Positions 36,994 to 43,645 of a stretch of DNA of 64,000 bases are shown piece by piece (position 1 is the first letter of the stretch; each line of letters starts with the position of its first letter). The DNA comes from Anaerolineae bacterium UTCFX1 (GTDB lineage Bacteria > Chloroflexota > Anaerolineae > Anaerolineales > Villigracilaceae): the NCBI GenBank assembly GCA_002050275.1, contig MWTB01000022.1, positions 1-64,000 on the forward strand. Direction: 5' to 3'. The notes beneath the pieces are model-generated. The model made no database searches, was not told where the DNA came from, and worked only from the letters and a program-made list of their open reading frames with translations. The position numbers and the translations under genes were made by a program.

Positions 36994-37118
36994 GTAGTCC
37001 CGCGATGCTCGTCGAGGGACGTATCGAAACCAGCGAGTAACATTCAAACAATAGATTTCATGAATATTGGTGGTTTCGGTACGCCCTCGCAAACTGCGCT
37101 CGGAGCTACTCAACCACC
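36985..37118. repeat. Inverted pair of GGTGGTTGAGTAG-family palindromes
   Basis: One element (36985-37034) begins at the GMC stop codon with TTGAGTAG, has inner TCCCG...GAGGGA and ends GTATCGAAACCA. The second (37069-37118) is inverted, ending CTACTCAACCACC. They fill most of the 182-base gap before kynureninase. No gene is seen in that gap. Confidence 0.85.
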
Positions 37119-37175
37119 ACCTTTCCTCTTTCTTTTCCTTCGTGCTCTTCGTGTCCTTTGTGGTAAAAAAGAATT

Positions 37176-38492
37176 ATGCCCACCTTCTCCCCCTCCCTCG
37201 ACTTCGCCCGTCAACTCGACTCCCAAGACCCCCTCGCCTCCTACCGCGACCAATTCGTCATCACCGACCCCCACCTCATCTACCTCGACGGCAACTCGCT
37301 GGGACGAATGCCCAAAGTCGCGGCGGAACGCGCCAAGCAGATCGTGAATGAAGAATGGGGCAACGACCTCATCCGCGGCTGGAACAAAGGCTGGTGGGAC
37401 GCGCCGCACCGCGTCGGCGACAAGATCGGCAAACTCATCGGCGCGGAAGCGGGTCAAGTGATCGTGACAGACACCGTGTCAAGCAACCTATTCAAACTCG
37501 CCACCGCTGCGCTCACACATCAACCCGACAAAAAACGAATCGTCACAGACACGTTCAACTTCCCATCCGATCTTTACATCCTTCAAGGCATAAAAAGTCT
37601 GCTTTCATACGGTGGTCGAGTAGACGGCGATGCTCTTTCGCCGTCATATCGAGACCACGAAATAATCCGCATCACCTCCACCGACAACGACATCACCCCC
37701 AACTTCGCCGAACTCGAATCAAGCATCAACGAAAACACCGCCCTCGTCACCCTCTCGCACGTCGTCTTCAAAAGTGGATACATCTACGACATGCAAGCGG
37801 TCACCGACCTCGCGCACAAAAGAGGCGCGCTCGTCCTCTGGGACCTCAGCCACTCCGTCGGCTCCGTCCCCATCGAACTCGACGCCTGCAACGCCGACCT
37901 CGCTATCGGATGCACCTACAAATATCTCAACGGCGGTCCAGGCGCGCCCGCGTTCCTCTACGTCAACAAAAACCTGCAAGAAAAACTCACCTCGCCCATC
38001 TGGGGTTGGTGGGGACAAAAAAATCCGTTCGACTTCGGTCTCGACTACGAACCCGCCGCAGGCGCAAAAAGATTCTTGGCAGGCACGCAACCGATGATCT
38101 CCCTCCTCACGATGGAAGCGGGCATCGAACCGACTCTACAAGCAGGCATGGATTCCATCCGCGCCAAATCCATTTTGATGACGGACTACGCTTCTTTCCT
38201 GACGGATAGCTGGCTCGCCCCTCTCGGCTTTTCTCTCGGCTCCCCGCGTGACTCTGCCAAGCGCGGCTCACACATCTCCATCCGCCACGCCGACGGCTAC
38301 CGCATCAACCGCGCCCTCATCGAAGAGATGAACGTCATCCCCGACTTCCGCGCACCCGACAACATCCGCCTCGGCTTCTCATCGCTCTACACGTCATTCG
38401 CCGAAATTTGGGAGGGCTTCGATAGAATCAAACGCGTGATCGAAGAGAAGCGCTACGAGAAATATCCGCAACAGAAATTGACGGTCACATAA
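37176..38492 (+). CDS. kynU: Kynureninase
   Basis: Kynureninase is a PLP enzyme that splits kynurenine to anthranilate and alanine in tryptophan breakdown. The 438-residue protein has YLDGNSLGRMPK near residue 29, RGWNKGWWDAPHRVGDKIG, WDLSHSVGSVPIEL with the PLP-binding Asp, CTYKYLNGGPGAPAFLYV with the PLP lysine (~248), WWGQKNPFDF and a C-terminal domain. Residues ~146-162 (GGRVDGDALSPSYRDH) are encoded by a 48-bp palindromic element and look like an in-frame insertion. No other kynurenine-pathway gene is nearby. No clear SD precedes the ATG. Confidence 0.95.
   Translation: MPTFSPSLDFARQLDSQDPLASYRDQFVITDPHLIYLDGNSLGRMPKVAAERAKQIVNEEWGNDLIRGWNKGWWDAPHRVGDKIGKLIGAEAGQVIVTDTVSSNLFKLATAALTHQPDKKRIVTDTFNFPSDLYILQGIKSLLSYGGRVDGDALSPSYRDHEIIRITSTDNDITPNFAELESSINENTALVTLSHVVFKSGYIYDMQAVTDLAHKRGALVLWDLSHSVGSVPIELDACNADLAIGCTYKYLNGGPGAPAFLYVNKNLQEKLTSPIWGWWGQKNPFDFGLDYEPAAGAKRFLAGTQPMISLLTMEAGIEPTLQAGMDSIRAKSILMTDYASFLTDSWLAPLGFSLGSPRDSAKRGSHISIRHADGYRINRALIEEMNVIPDFRAPDNIRLGFSSLYTSFAEIWEGFDRIKRVIEEKRYEKYPQQKLTVT
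37611..37658. repeat. GGTGGTTGAGTAG-family palindrome inside kynureninase
   Basis: A 48-bp element (16 codons) begins GGTGGTCGAGTAG, holds perfect arms GACGGCGA / TCGCCGTC around TGCTCTT, and ends ATATCGAGACCAC. It matches the ends of the intergenic element at 1932 and shares its loop word ATGCTCTT. Confidence 0.85.
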
Positions 38493-38562
38493 TAAAATAA
38501 ATTCAAACTGGGTAACGCCGAAGGCGTGTAATTTGTACAGACTTGAATTAACGATATTTCCG

Positions 38563-38607
38563 AACCCTGCAGGAGTGACATAAAAAACATGCCATCCCTG
38601 CGGGATT
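38563..38607. repeat. Imperfect inverted repeat (CCCTGCAGG family)
   Basis: AACCCTGCAGGAGTGACAT and ATGCCATCCCTGCGGGATT face each other across six A-rich bases, just ahead of the SIMPL gene remnant. The word ATCCCTGCAG recurs at 38681-38690 where that remnant ends. Confidence 0.6.
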
Positions 38608-38627
38608 ATTTACAAAGGAGTGTTTGC

Positions 38628-38732
38628 ATGGAAACCAAACCTGACACCATCAAAATATCTGCCGATCACAAAAAGGAAATATCCCTGCAGTCTAGAGTTG
38701 CTGACGTTTGGCAATTCAGGAAGATGCTATAA
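38628..38732 (+). pseudogene. 5' remnant of a SIMPL-domain gene
   Basis: An ATG with AGGAG upstream begins a 34-codon frame whose first ~19 codons (METKPDTIKISADHKKEIS) match the first codons of the intact SIMPL gene at 39198 with roughly six base changes in 57. The match stops at about 38684 and the frame ends at a TAA inside the hicB promoter box. This is a truncated paralogue or a target duplicate left when the hicBA module arrived. Confidence 0.75.
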
Positions 38733-38733
38733 T
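38725..38733 (+). promoter_or_regulatory. Extended -10 promoter of hicBA
   Basis: TGCTATAAT, an extended -10 element, lies 24 bases before the hicB ATG. No good -35 is present. It overlaps the stop of the SIMPL remnant. Confidence 0.55.
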
Positions 38734-38757
38734 TTCGGGAGAGACAGGAGAACGACT

Positions 38758-38967
38758 ATGACACAAACTTTTACAGCCGTAATCCATAAGGAAGATCATT
38801 GGTATGTGGCGGATTGCCCCGAAGTGGGAACAGTGAGCCAAGGCGAAACAATTGAAGAGGCTGTTGCGAATCTCAAGGAAGCCACAGAACTCTACTTGGA
38901 AGAATTCCCGCTGAAAGAATTCAATCGCCGACTATTGACCACGTTCGACGTGGCAGTATATGCCTAA
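38758..38967 (+). CDS. HicB-family antitoxin
   Basis: The 69-residue protein matches the short HicB fold, a partial RNase-H-like antitoxin domain: FTAVIHKEDHWYVADCPEVGTVSQGETIEEAVANLKEATELYLEE. It would bind and neutralise the toxin encoded next door. It has no recognisable DNA-binding tail. The ATG has AGGAG seven bases upstream; in-frame codons before it belong to unrelated sequence. It overlaps the toxin gene by eight bases, with the antitoxin first. Confidence 0.88.
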   Translation: MTQTFTAVIHKEDHWYVADCPEVGTVSQGETIEEAVANLKEATELYLEEFPLKEFNRRLLTTFDVAVYA

Positions 38968-39190
38968 TTTGCCGCATCTTTCAGGGCGGGAGATTATCCG
39001 CGCGCTGGAGAGGCTTGGTTTTGTTCAAGCACGCCAGCGTGGAAGCCATGTTGTGATGAAAAAATCTACAAATGAGGGAAGCGTTGGTTGCGTTGTCCCA
39101 ATGCACAATGAAGTCGCCATTGGCACATTGCACAGCATTCTCAAACAAGCAAGGGTATCAGCAGAGGAATTTCTGAAGGCTGTGCAATAA
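38960..39190 (+). CDS. HicA-family mRNA interferase toxin
   Basis: The 76-residue protein has the HicA/YcfA dsRNA-binding-like fold: LSGREIIRALERLGFVQARQRGSHVVMKK, where the GSH histidine is the catalytic residue of the family, then VVPMHNEVAIGTLHSILKQARVSAEEFLK. HicA cleaves mRNA when free of HicB. Its coding start overlaps the hicB stop. The pair sits between a SIMPL gene remnant and the intact SIMPL gene, as expected for a transferred module. Confidence 0.9.
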   Translation: MPNLPHLSGREIIRALERLGFVQARQRGSHVVMKKSTNEGSVGCVVPMHNEVAIGTLHSILKQARVSAEEFLKAVQ

Positions 39191-39197
39191 AAATAAT

Positions 39198-39845
39198 ATG
39201 GAAACCAAACCCGACACAATCAAAGTATCTGCCAATCACAAAGAGGAAATCTCCGCCAACCACGCGGACCTGTTCGTGACCGTCAAAGGGTCGTCGCTCG
39301 TCAGCGGGGATGCGGCGATGAAGAAAGCCAAAGAGGTGAGCGGACTCGTCGAAGCGTTGAAGCAGGCTGAGGTCAGGGAAGAAGCGATTCACTTGCAGGG
39401 AGTCCACATCGAGACGTCGAGCGGCGCGTTGTTGAAATCATCCAGCGCGACCTATCGGCTGAAGATCCAATGTGAAAAATTGGATTCACTTGCCGAGATA
39501 CTCGATATCATCTCCGAGCAAAAGAACGCTACGTTGGAACGAATCGCGTGGAAGTATAACGAAGACGAAGCGCGCGAACGCGGTCTACTCGCCGCGCTCG
39601 AAAAAGCCAAAAGCAAAGCGGACAAAGTGGCGAAGATGATGGGCGTAAAAATCCTTGGGATTTACGACCTGATCGAAAATAGTTTCGACGAAGAGATGCC
39701 CTATCCGCAATTTGCGGCGATACAAGCGGCGCCGATGAAACGCTCGGTCGGCATTACGCCCGAACCCAGCCTCGGCATGGATATTCAGCATAGCAAGACC
39801 GTCAACGTGAACGTGGAGATTTGGTATCGGGTGTCTGGGTTTTAA
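39198..39845 (+). CDS. SIMPL-domain protein (DUF541)
   Basis: The 215-residue protein shows the SIMPL pattern: VSANHKEEISANHADLFVTVKGSSL, LKQAEVREEAIHLQGVHIETS, SSATYRLKIQCEKLDSLAEILD, then EARERGLLAALEKAKSKADKVAKMMGVKILGIYDLIE. Unlike many members it has no signal peptide, so it is probably cytoplasmic. Family function is unknown. Its ATG has no SD and lies seven bases after the hicA stop, so it may depend on hicBA translation; the truncated copy at 38628 still has the SD. The gene ends at a strong bidirectional terminator. Confidence 0.85.
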   Translation: METKPDTIKVSANHKEEISANHADLFVTVKGSSLVSGDAAMKKAKEVSGLVEALKQAEVREEAIHLQGVHIETSSGALLKSSSATYRLKIQCEKLDSLAEILDIISEQKNATLERIAWKYNEDEARERGLLAALEKAKSKADKVAKMMGVKILGIYDLIENSFDEEMPYPQFAAIQAAPMKRSVGITPEPSLGMDIQHSKTVNVNVEIWYRVSGF

Positions 39846-39883
39846 ATAAAAAATCGGAGGCTCTCGCCTCCGATTTTTTATTT
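39844..39883. terminator. Bidirectional intrinsic terminator
   Basis: A perfect 18-bp stem with a GGAGGC/GCCTCC core, a TCTC loop and A/T-rich flanks on both sides lies between the convergent SIMPL and META genes. It can stop transcription from both directions. Confidence 0.92.
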
Positions 39884-39889
39884 GCGTTC

Positions 39890-40288
39890 CTATTTTCGCG
39901 TTAGCATTACCGCCGCAGAGCCATCCTCTGAAACGACAGTCAGCGTGTTTCCGCTCAACGTATAGGATGTCGTCCCGGTGAAGGCGTTGAACAGTCCGAT
40001 TTCCTGTTCGCCGGCGGCGCCTTCGCAGAACATCAGCGTCGCCGCAAGCGGATCAAAAGCGATTGTCTTACCATCCGTCGTATAACCGCCTGCAAACGTG
40101 TTGCACCCTGCAGTCCCATTCACATTGCCGTCTTTGCCAAATGTGATAGATGTTTCAATATCGGGCGCGGCAAGCGTCGGGTTAGAAGGATCGCCGTAGG
40201 ATGTGAGAGTCCATTCTCCGGTAATCGCGGCGGGAGCGCACGCGGCAAGGACGAGCGCCGCCAAGAGAAGTATGATTATTTTCTTCAT
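39890..40288 (-). CDS. META-domain lipoprotein
   Basis: The 132-residue product has a signal peptide with lipobox LVLAAC and a single META (HslJ-like) domain: GEWTLTSYG, ITFGKDGNVNGTAGCNTFAGGYT, LAATLMFCEG and FNAFTGTTSYTLSGNTLTVVSEDG. The paired cysteines (GCN and FCEG) are typical. META-domain proteins are surface or periplasmic and their function is not well known. It is a tandem paralogue of the next upstream gene. Confidence 0.9.
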   Translation of the reverse strand: MKKIIILLLAALVLAACAPAAITGEWTLTSYGDPSNPTLAAPDIETSITFGKDGNVNGTAGCNTFAGGYTTDGKTIAFDPLAATLMFCEGAAGEQEIGLFNAFTGTTSYTLSGNTLTVVSEDGSAAVMLTRK

Positions 40289-40327
40289 TGTATAGTTCCT
40301 TTTTATAAAGTTGGAATGTATCGTAAT

Positions 40328-40735
40328 TTATTTACGCGCGAGAACGACAACGGACGCGCCGTCTTCCGAGGTTATTGTCAGCGCAGCGTCGTTCAGCGAA
40401 AATGTCGCCGCGCCGGCAAACGCACGCAAGACAGCCGCTTCTTGATCGCCGGCGGCGCCCATGCACGCCATTTTGGTCGAAGCAAGCGGGTCGAACAAGA
40501 TGCGGTTGCCATCAAACGCATATCCGCCGTTGAATTGATTACAACCCACATTTCCGCTGAGTCGGTCAACATCAAACACAATAGTTGCATCAATATCGGG
40601 CGCGGCAAGCGTTAGGTCGGCTGGATCGCCGTACGATTCGAGCGTCCACTCTCCAATGATCGAGGCAGGCGCAGCGGGAGCGCATGCGGCGAGAGCAAAC
40701 ATCGCCGCGAAAAGCAATTTAAGTATCTTTTTCAT
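40328..40735 (-). CDS. META-domain lipoprotein (tandem paralogue)
   Basis: This product begins MKKILKLLFAAMFALAACAP, with lipobox, followed by a META domain with the same plan as its neighbour: GEWTLESYGDPADLTLAAPDI, SGNVGCNQFNGGYAFDG, LASTKMACMGAAGDQE and LTITSEDGASVVVLARK. The two proteins clearly arose by tandem duplication. The ATG at 40735 with GGAG six bases upstream is preferred over an in-frame TTG at 40747. Function is not known. Confidence 0.9.
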   Translation of the reverse strand: MKKILKLLFAAMFALAACAPAAPASIIGEWTLESYGDPADLTLAAPDIDATIVFDVDRLSGNVGCNQFNGGYAFDGNRILFDPLASTKMACMGAAGDQEAAVLRAFAGAATFSLNDAALTITSEDGASVVVLARK

Positions 40736-40814
40736 CCTTATCTCCAATTTTGTTATTAGAGAATAGACGAATTAATTTGTGAAAAGTTCCTCAAAGGGGC
40801 GCCAACGCGTTATG

Positions 40815-41627
40815 CTATCGGTTAAAGTCTCTTCGCGTGAACAATGTAATCCCCGCCGCCGCAGAGACATTGAGCGATTCCACCCTCGGGTCGATCGGAA
40901 TCCGCGCCTTGAGGTCGGCGGCATTCTCGATCTCGGGCGAACAGCCGTCCTTTTCGCTCCCGAAAACAATAAGCAAGCGCTCAGGGATGGATGCGATTTC
41001 ATCCACCGTTCTTTTCGCGTCGGCGGAAGCGACAAGCAACGTTTGTTTGTTTTGTTTGCAATACTCGATCAATTGGCTCGTCGTCGCTGTCATCACCGGC
41101 AAGGAAAACAGATAACCTCGGCTCGCACGGATCAACCTGCGGTCGTAAATATCCAGCGGATCCATATTCAGCAGGATCATCCCGCCAACTCCTAACGCCA
41201 GCGAGGTGCGGACGATGTTCCCGATGTTGCCCGAAATGCTCACATCTTCCAACACAACCACGTCTTTAGCAATAGTTTGCAATTTCTCCAACCCAACAGG
41301 TTCAGGCGTTTCGGCGATGGCAAAGATGCGCGAAATTTTATCGTTCTCAAAGAGTTTCTTCGTCGTCCGTTTCGCCACCTCGTGGATGGTTGCGCCGGCG
41401 GTTAGTTTCTGTCTCAACGCATCGGAAATTTTGTCTTCGCCTGAAAAATAAACGGATTCGATCTCGACACCCGCCTCGAGGGCTTGCAAGATATTCTCTT
41501 CATCGTCAATGACGATCTGGTTGAGTTCGCGGCGCCCCTCGCGCGTGAGCAGTTTGCGGATGGGTCCCGCGAGGGGATGGTTGAGCGAATCAACGAGGAA
41601 GGGGTTGTTGGCAGAGGGTTCGTTCAT
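40815..41627 (-). CDS. SpoU/TrmH-family RNA 2'-O-methyltransferase
   Basis: The 270-residue protein has the trefoil-knot SPOUT motifs in order: ISGNIGNIVRTSLALGVGGMILL (motif 1, ~145), LLIVFGSEKDGCSPE (motif 2, ~220) and IPIDPRVESLNVSAAAGITLF (motif 3, ~245). An N-terminal L30-like substrate-binding region precedes them. Segment YDRRLIRASRGYLFSLPV is close to the thiostrepton-resistance (TsnR) branch, which methylates 23S rRNA, but the RNA target cannot be proven. Confidence 0.9.
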   Translation of the reverse strand: MNEPSANNPFLVDSLNHPLAGPIRKLLTREGRRELNQIVIDDEENILQALEAGVEIESVYFSGEDKISDALRQKLTAGATIHEVAKRTTKKLFENDKISRIFAIAETPEPVGLEKLQTIAKDVVVLEDVSISGNIGNIVRTSLALGVGGMILLNMDPLDIYDRRLIRASRGYLFSLPVMTATTSQLIEYCKQNKQTLLVASADAKRTVDEIASIPERLLIVFGSEKDGCSPEIENAADLKARIPIDPRVESLNVSAAAGITLFTRRDFNR

Positions 41628-41670
41628 AGTTAAGATAATATGCGGTTATGGCGAGAGCGTCAAGGTAAAA

Positions 41671-41710
41671 TTATGTATAGGAGCGAAGTATACTTCGCTC
41701 CTATACATAA
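41671..41710. repeat. Perfect 40-bp palindrome
   Basis: The left 20 bases contain GGAGCGAAGTA and are the exact reverse complement of the right 20 bases. It ends one base before the rluA-type start codon, so mRNA from this gene could begin with a strong hairpin. Confidence 0.9.
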
Positions 41711-41711
41711 G

Positions 41712-42353
41712 ATGAATATCACTTATCAAGACGAACGTATCCTCGTAATCAATAAACCATCCGGACTTCCCGTCCTGCCTGATGGGTGGGAGAAGGATTC
41801 GCCGTATTTGGTGAAGATGCTCGAAGAAGAGTTCGGCAAGATATTCGTCGTTCATCGGCTGGACAAGGTCACCAGCGGCGTAATGGTCTTTGCGCGAGAC
41901 GCAGAGAGTCATCGCGCATTGAATATACAGTTCGAGAATCGCGAGGTGGAAAAGATCTATCATGCCATCGTGGAGGGACATCCAAAGTGGGAAGAGAAAA
42001 CAGCGAAACATCCACTGCGAGTCAATGTGGGGCATAAGCATCGGACAGCCGTGGACGACAGGAACGGGAAGCCGTCGGAGACGCGATTCAGGCTGAGGGA
42101 ACTGTATCAAGCCGCGGCGTTGGTCGAGGCGACGCCGAAGACCGGACGAACGCATCAAGTGCGCGTCCATGCGCGAGCGTTAGGGCATACGCTTGTAGGA
42201 GATATTCTATATGGCGCGGCAGAGTCAAAGATCATCGTGCGCCCCGCGTTGCATGCGCTAACATTGACGTTCGCTCATCCCGTTACGCAGGAACGCCTCA
42301 CGTTTAAAGCAGAGTATCCGCCCGATTTTGCCCGCGCCTTGAAATTTTTGTAA
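41712..42353 (+). CDS. RluA-family pseudouridine synthase
   Basis: The ~213-residue enzyme converts uridine to pseudouridine in rRNA or tRNA. It has ILVINKPSGLPVLPDG near the N-terminus, the catalytic FVVHRLDKVTSGVMVFAR (Asp of HRLD), and EATPKTGRTHQVRVHARALGHTLVGDILYG. It lacks an S4 domain. The ATG at 41712 is preferred: the in-frame upstream codons belong to a 40-bp palindrome. No SD lies between the palindrome and the start. The target RNA position is unknown. Confidence 0.9.
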   Translation: MNITYQDERILVINKPSGLPVLPDGWEKDSPYLVKMLEEEFGKIFVVHRLDKVTSGVMVFARDAESHRALNIQFENREVEKIYHAIVEGHPKWEEKTAKHPLRVNVGHKHRTAVDDRNGKPSETRFRLRELYQAAALVEATPKTGRTHQVRVHARALGHTLVGDILYGAAESKIIVRPALHALTLTFAHPVTQERLTFKAEYPPDFARALKFL

Positions 42354-42355
42354 GG

Positions 42356-42385
42356 TTGAACGCGCCCTGCCGATTGTGGTATCCT
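42356..42385 (+). promoter_or_regulatory. Promoter for a probably leaderless transcript
   Basis: TTGAAC (42356-42361) and the extended -10 TGGTATCCT (TATCCT at 42380-42385) are 18 bases apart. The ATG of the next gene begins eight bases after the -10, so the transcript would have little or no leader. Confidence 0.6.
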
Positions 42386-42392
42386 TTGCCCG

Positions 42393-43241
42393 ATGATTTC
42401 ACATCCTTCTTCCCCCATCAGTTTTCCGCAACTCGACATTTTGCCCGTAGAAAGTTTAATCCTGCACGAAGAGCATGACCGGCAGCGCAGCGCGCCATTA
42501 ATTGAGAAATTGCGCGGCGCAGGCGTTTTACGCAACCCGCCGATCGTCATGCCGCTGGCCGACGGATCGCAGCGCTATATGGTGTTGGACGGCGCAAACC
42601 GCGTCACATCATTGCGCGCGTTAGAATTTCCGCATCTCGTGGCGCAAATCGCGCAAGCGGACAATCCGAATGTCAATTTGCAAACGTGGAATCACGTCGT
42701 TTGGGGGATGAGCGCGCGCACGTTCATGAACAAACTTGGCAAGATCAAGGGGCTGGAAGCCGTCAAGGTTAACTCGCGCCGGTCGCTGGATGCGCCAAAG
42801 TACGCACCGGTTCAAATTCGTCTGCCGAACAGGGAACTCTATCTGCTCATGGAAGAGCCGTCTGACCTGCCCAAACACATTGAGACCTTACACACCGTCG
42901 TCAACGCTTATAAGACTTCCGCTTCGCTCGACCGCACGAGCCAGACGTTAATCGAGCCGTTCCGCCCGATCTATAAAGACCTGACCGCGCTGATCATCTT
43001 CCCGCGCTTCAAGATTCGCACGCTGCTAAAACTCACTTCGAACAATATCGTACTGCCAACAGGCATTACGCGCTTCACGGTATCGCCGCGCGCCTTGCAT
43101 GTCAATTATCCCTTACACGAATTATCCAGCGGCAAGCCGATTGACTACAAACGCGAATACCTTAAACGCTGGGTGGACGCGCGCGTAGAGCAGAAAGGCG
43201 TACGTTTATACGCCGAGGCAACTTATTTATTCGACGAGTAA
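42393..43241 (+). CDS. ParB/Srx-fold nuclease-like protein
   Basis: The 282-residue protein has an N-terminal ParB-like fold: LPVESLILHEEHDRQRSAPLIEKLR, NPPIVMPLADGSQRYMVLDGANRVTSLRAL (residues ~50-75) and VAQIAQA. This DGxNR segment is the nucleotide-contacting motif of ParB/Srx proteins, including the SerK/SbnI serine kinases. No helix-turn-helix is visible. The C-terminal half (TRFTVSPRALHVNYPLHEL, then LKRWVDARVEQKGVRLYAE) resembles SbnI-type proteins, so a small-molecule kinase is possible. It is followed four bases later by an unknown gene. Confidence 0.65.
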   Translation: MISHPSSPISFPQLDILPVESLILHEEHDRQRSAPLIEKLRGAGVLRNPPIVMPLADGSQRYMVLDGANRVTSLRALEFPHLVAQIAQADNPNVNLQTWNHVVWGMSARTFMNKLGKIKGLEAVKVNSRRSLDAPKYAPVQIRLPNRELYLLMEEPSDLPKHIETLHTVVNAYKTSASLDRTSQTLIEPFRPIYKDLTALIIFPRFKIRTLLKLTSNNIVLPTGITRFTVSPRALHVNYPLHELSSGKPIDYKREYLKRWVDARVEQKGVRLYAEATYLFDE

Positions 43242-43244
43242 CCG

Positions 43245-43613
43245 ATGACATTAGATTTCTTTTCTCCTGAAAACAGTATGCGCGCAACGCCGGAAGAGAC
43301 GTCTATTCTCTCTATGGGCGCGAAACCCTATGCCGACGGGTACCGGCTGCGCGTCAACATCGAGATCACGCCGTTTCAAAAACAACCCTATGTTGAAATC
43401 TTGCTGATCAACGCCGAAGGAGAGGAAGTCGCGTCAACGAACATCATCGAGCCGATGGGCTGGAAGCTCGAATTCACTATGCATCTCCGCGAGGAAGAAT
43501 TGAAAAATCCATATACACTGCAGGCGACGTTGTACTACCCTGACGGTCCCAGTAAAGAACCGCAGACATTTTCGTTCAACGTAGAGCCGCCTTCCGATGT
43601 GGAACAAGCCTAA
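43245..43613 (+). CDS. Small conserved-looking protein of unknown function
   Basis: The 122-residue protein has no signal peptide. It reads as a single beta-sandwich: YRLRVNIEITPFQKQPYVEILLINAEGEEVASTNI, then LEFTMHLREEELKNPYTLQATLYYP and QTFSFNVEPP. I do not recognise a named family. It follows the ParB-fold gene with a three-base gap, so the two probably work together. Confidence 0.75.
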   Translation: MTLDFFSPENSMRATPEETSILSMGAKPYADGYRLRVNIEITPFQKQPYVEILLINAEGEEVASTNIIEPMGWKLEFTMHLREEELKNPYTLQATLYYPDGPSKEPQTFSFNVEPPSDVEQA

Positions 43614-43645
43614 ACTCCAACGCCGCATCTAAAACGCTCCACGCT

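Noticed and set aside
37355..38209. A 284-codon Arg/His-rich frame inside kynureninase
   Set aside because: It is a frame-shifted reading of a gene with intact PLP-enzyme motifs and has no start signal or domain.
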